DNA of 5,606 nucleotides from Acidimicrobiales bacterium (GTDB taxonomy: Bacteria; Actinomycetota; Acidimicrobiia; Acidimicrobiales; Acidimicrobilacustridaceae): contig JALRFT010000254.1 in assembly GCA_023261915.1 (NCBI GenBank), forward strand, positions 1 to 5,606, read 5' to 3'. A program made the translations under genes and the position numbers. Every line of letters begins with the position of its first letter. Within the stretch, counting starts at the first letter, position 1. Below the pieces are notes generated by a model, which saw nothing but the letters and a program-made list of their open reading frames with translations, was not told the DNA's origin and did no database searches. This document shows, piece after piece, positions 4,438 to 5,606 of the stretch.

Positions 4438-5606
4438 GTGAGTACCTCCTGGACCCCCGATTCCTGGCAGTCCCGCCGTGCAGGGCAGCAGCCGTCGTGG
4501 CCCGATCAGGGCCAACTCGATGCGGTTCTCAAGGATCTTGGAGCGCTGCCTCCGCTGGTGTTCGCTGGTGAGTCCCGGACCCTCGAAGCCGAGCTCGCCG
4601 AGGTTGCCGCCGGACGGGCTTTCCTGCTTCAGGCCGGGGATTGTGCCGAGTCCTTTGCTGACTTCTCGGCCGACCGGGTGCGCGACAAGCTGAAGGTCAT
4701 GCTCCAGATGGCCGTCGTGCTCCAATACTCCGCCGGTGTGCCTGTCGTAAAGGTCGGCAGAATCGCCGGCCAATTCGCCAAACCACGATCAGCGGATACG
4801 GAAACGGTGGATGGGGTCGAGTTGCCCTCATTCCGGGGCCACATGGTCAATGACATTGCCTTCACCGCCGAAGCCAGGGTGCCTGACCCCGAACGCCTGC
4901 GGCAGGCCTACCACCAATCGGCCTCAACACTGAACCTGCTTCGTGCGTTCACCAAGGGTGGGTTTGCCGATCTGCGCCGTGTCCACGCCTGGAATCAGGA
5001 GTTCGTGGCCAACTCCGCCGAGGGGCGCCGCTATGACCAGGTTGCCGTCGGCATCGACCGTGCCCTGCGGTTCATGGGCGCCTGCGGCCTCGACACCACG
5101 ATTGAGCGACAACTTCACGAGGTCGACTTCTACACCTCCCACGAGGCACTGATTCTTGGCTACGAGCAGGCCCTGACTCGCCAGGACTCACTCACCGGCG
5201 ACTGGTATGACTGCTCCGCCCACATGGTCTGGATCGGTGAGCGCACGCGGGACCTTGAGGGCGCCCACATCGAATTCCTCTCCGGAATCCGCAACCCCAT
5301 CGGTTGCAAGATCGGACCGTCGGCGACACCGGAACAGGTCCTTGCCTTGTGTGAGGCACTCAACCCGGATCGACGCCCCGGGCGTCTCACCCTCATCACC
5401 CGGATGGGCGCGGCGAAGATCGAAGACGGCCTGGTCCCACTGCTTGAAGCCGTGTCAGAAGCCGATCACCCGGTGGTGTGGTCGTGCGATCCGATGCATG
5501 GGAACACCTTCACCTCGGAGTCGGGCCACAAGACCCGCCACGTTGACGACGTCATGGAGGAAGTCTCCGGTTTCTTCCGGGCCCATGCCCGCGCCGGTAC
5601 CTGGCC
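4438..5606 (+). CDS. Class II DAHP synthase (AroA_II type), cut by right edge
   Basis: 3-Deoxy-D-arabino-heptulosonate-7-phosphate synthase condenses phosphoenolpyruvate and erythrose 4-phosphate, the first step of the shikimate pathway. 389 complete codons are visible of an expected 450 or so. Matches to the M. tuberculosis AroG family: QAGDCAESF with metal ligand Cys69 (Cys87 there), KVGRIAGQFAKPRS (105-118) with the PEP-binding Arg108, YTSHEAL (232-238), WIGERTR (265-271) with Glu268/Arg269, KIGP (Lys291), TRMG (Arg322) and CDPMHGNT (350-357) with metal ligand His354. The remaining two ligands, a Glu and an Asp, lie past the edge. The N-terminus is about 18 residues shorter than the mycobacterial enzyme, lacking most of the extension involved there in allostery, and resembles streptomycete and plant forms. 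GTG 4438 is chosen for the AAGGG site 7 nt upstream. Likely cotranscribed with the sigma gene 69 nt before. Gene names vary in this family (aroG, aroF, aroH), so none is given. Confidence 0.95.
   Translation, partial: MSTSWTPDSWQSRRAGQQPSWPDQGQLDAVLKDLGALPPLVFAGESRTLEAELAEVAAGRAFLLQAGDCAESFADFSADRVRDKLKVMLQMAVVLQYSAGVPVVKVGRIAGQFAKPRSADTETVDGVELPSFRGHMVNDIAFTAEARVPDPERLRQAYHQSASTLNLLRAFTKGGFADLRRVHAWNQEFVANSAEGRRYDQVAVGIDRALRFMGACGLDTTIERQLHEVDFYTSHEALILGYEQALTRQDSLTGDWYDCSAHMVWIGERTRDLEGAHIEFLSGIRNPIGCKIGPSATPEQVLALCEALNPDRRPGRLTLITRMGAAKIEDGLVPLLEAVSEADHPVVWSCDPMHGNTFTSESGHKTRHVDDVMEEVSGFFRAHARAGTW

Noticed and set aside
3961..4773. A 270-codon open frame on the minus strand across the sigma and DAHP synthase genes
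   Set aside because: It is fully antisense to two genes with clear family motifs and crosses their junction; long antisense openness is expected in GC-rich coding DNA. Its translation matches no family I know.

Overview
The window is GC-rich, gene-dense bacterial chromosome, most likely from an actinobacterium. The order nadD, then an LCP/LytR_C-type membrane protein, then rsfS, the GTG starts, the four-base gene overlaps and the class II (mycobacterial/streptomycete-type) DAHP synthase all point that way. The particular nadD–LCP-like–rsfS order makes me lean towards an Acidimicrobiia-like lineage, but that placement is inference.

Layout. The left 3.2 kb is read on the minus strand, from right to left: nadD (NAD biosynthesis), a single-pass extracytoplasmic protein with a degenerate LCP region and a LytR_C domain, and rsfS (ribosome silencing factor). 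These three overlap by one to four bases and almost certainly form one operon. After a 127-nt gap comes a small Cys-containing lipoprotein. Last is the N-terminal part of a FUSC-type membrane protein that runs off the left edge. The right 2.1 kb is read on the plus strand: a primary-like (group 2) sigma-70 factor, then 69 nt later a class II DAHP synthase that runs off the right edge. A 382-nt region at 3156-3537 separates the two divergent blocks and contains several inverted repeats, most of them in the presumed leader of the sigma gene.

The nadD block joins NAD synthesis, ribosome silencing under starvation and an envelope protein, a grouping typical of actinobacterial growth-related housekeeping loci. 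The sigma gene sits just before the enzyme that commits carbon to aromatic amino acids, which may mean shared transcription. I see no mobile element, CRISPR array, tRNA or rRNA. The unusual points are: a sigma factor with substitutions at several DNA-contact positions and a shortened region 3; an LCP-like protein that has lost the usual catalytic Arg/Asp residues; and dyad or hairpin sequences in the leaders of the sigma, lipoprotein and FUSC genes. None of these amounts to proof of a new system.
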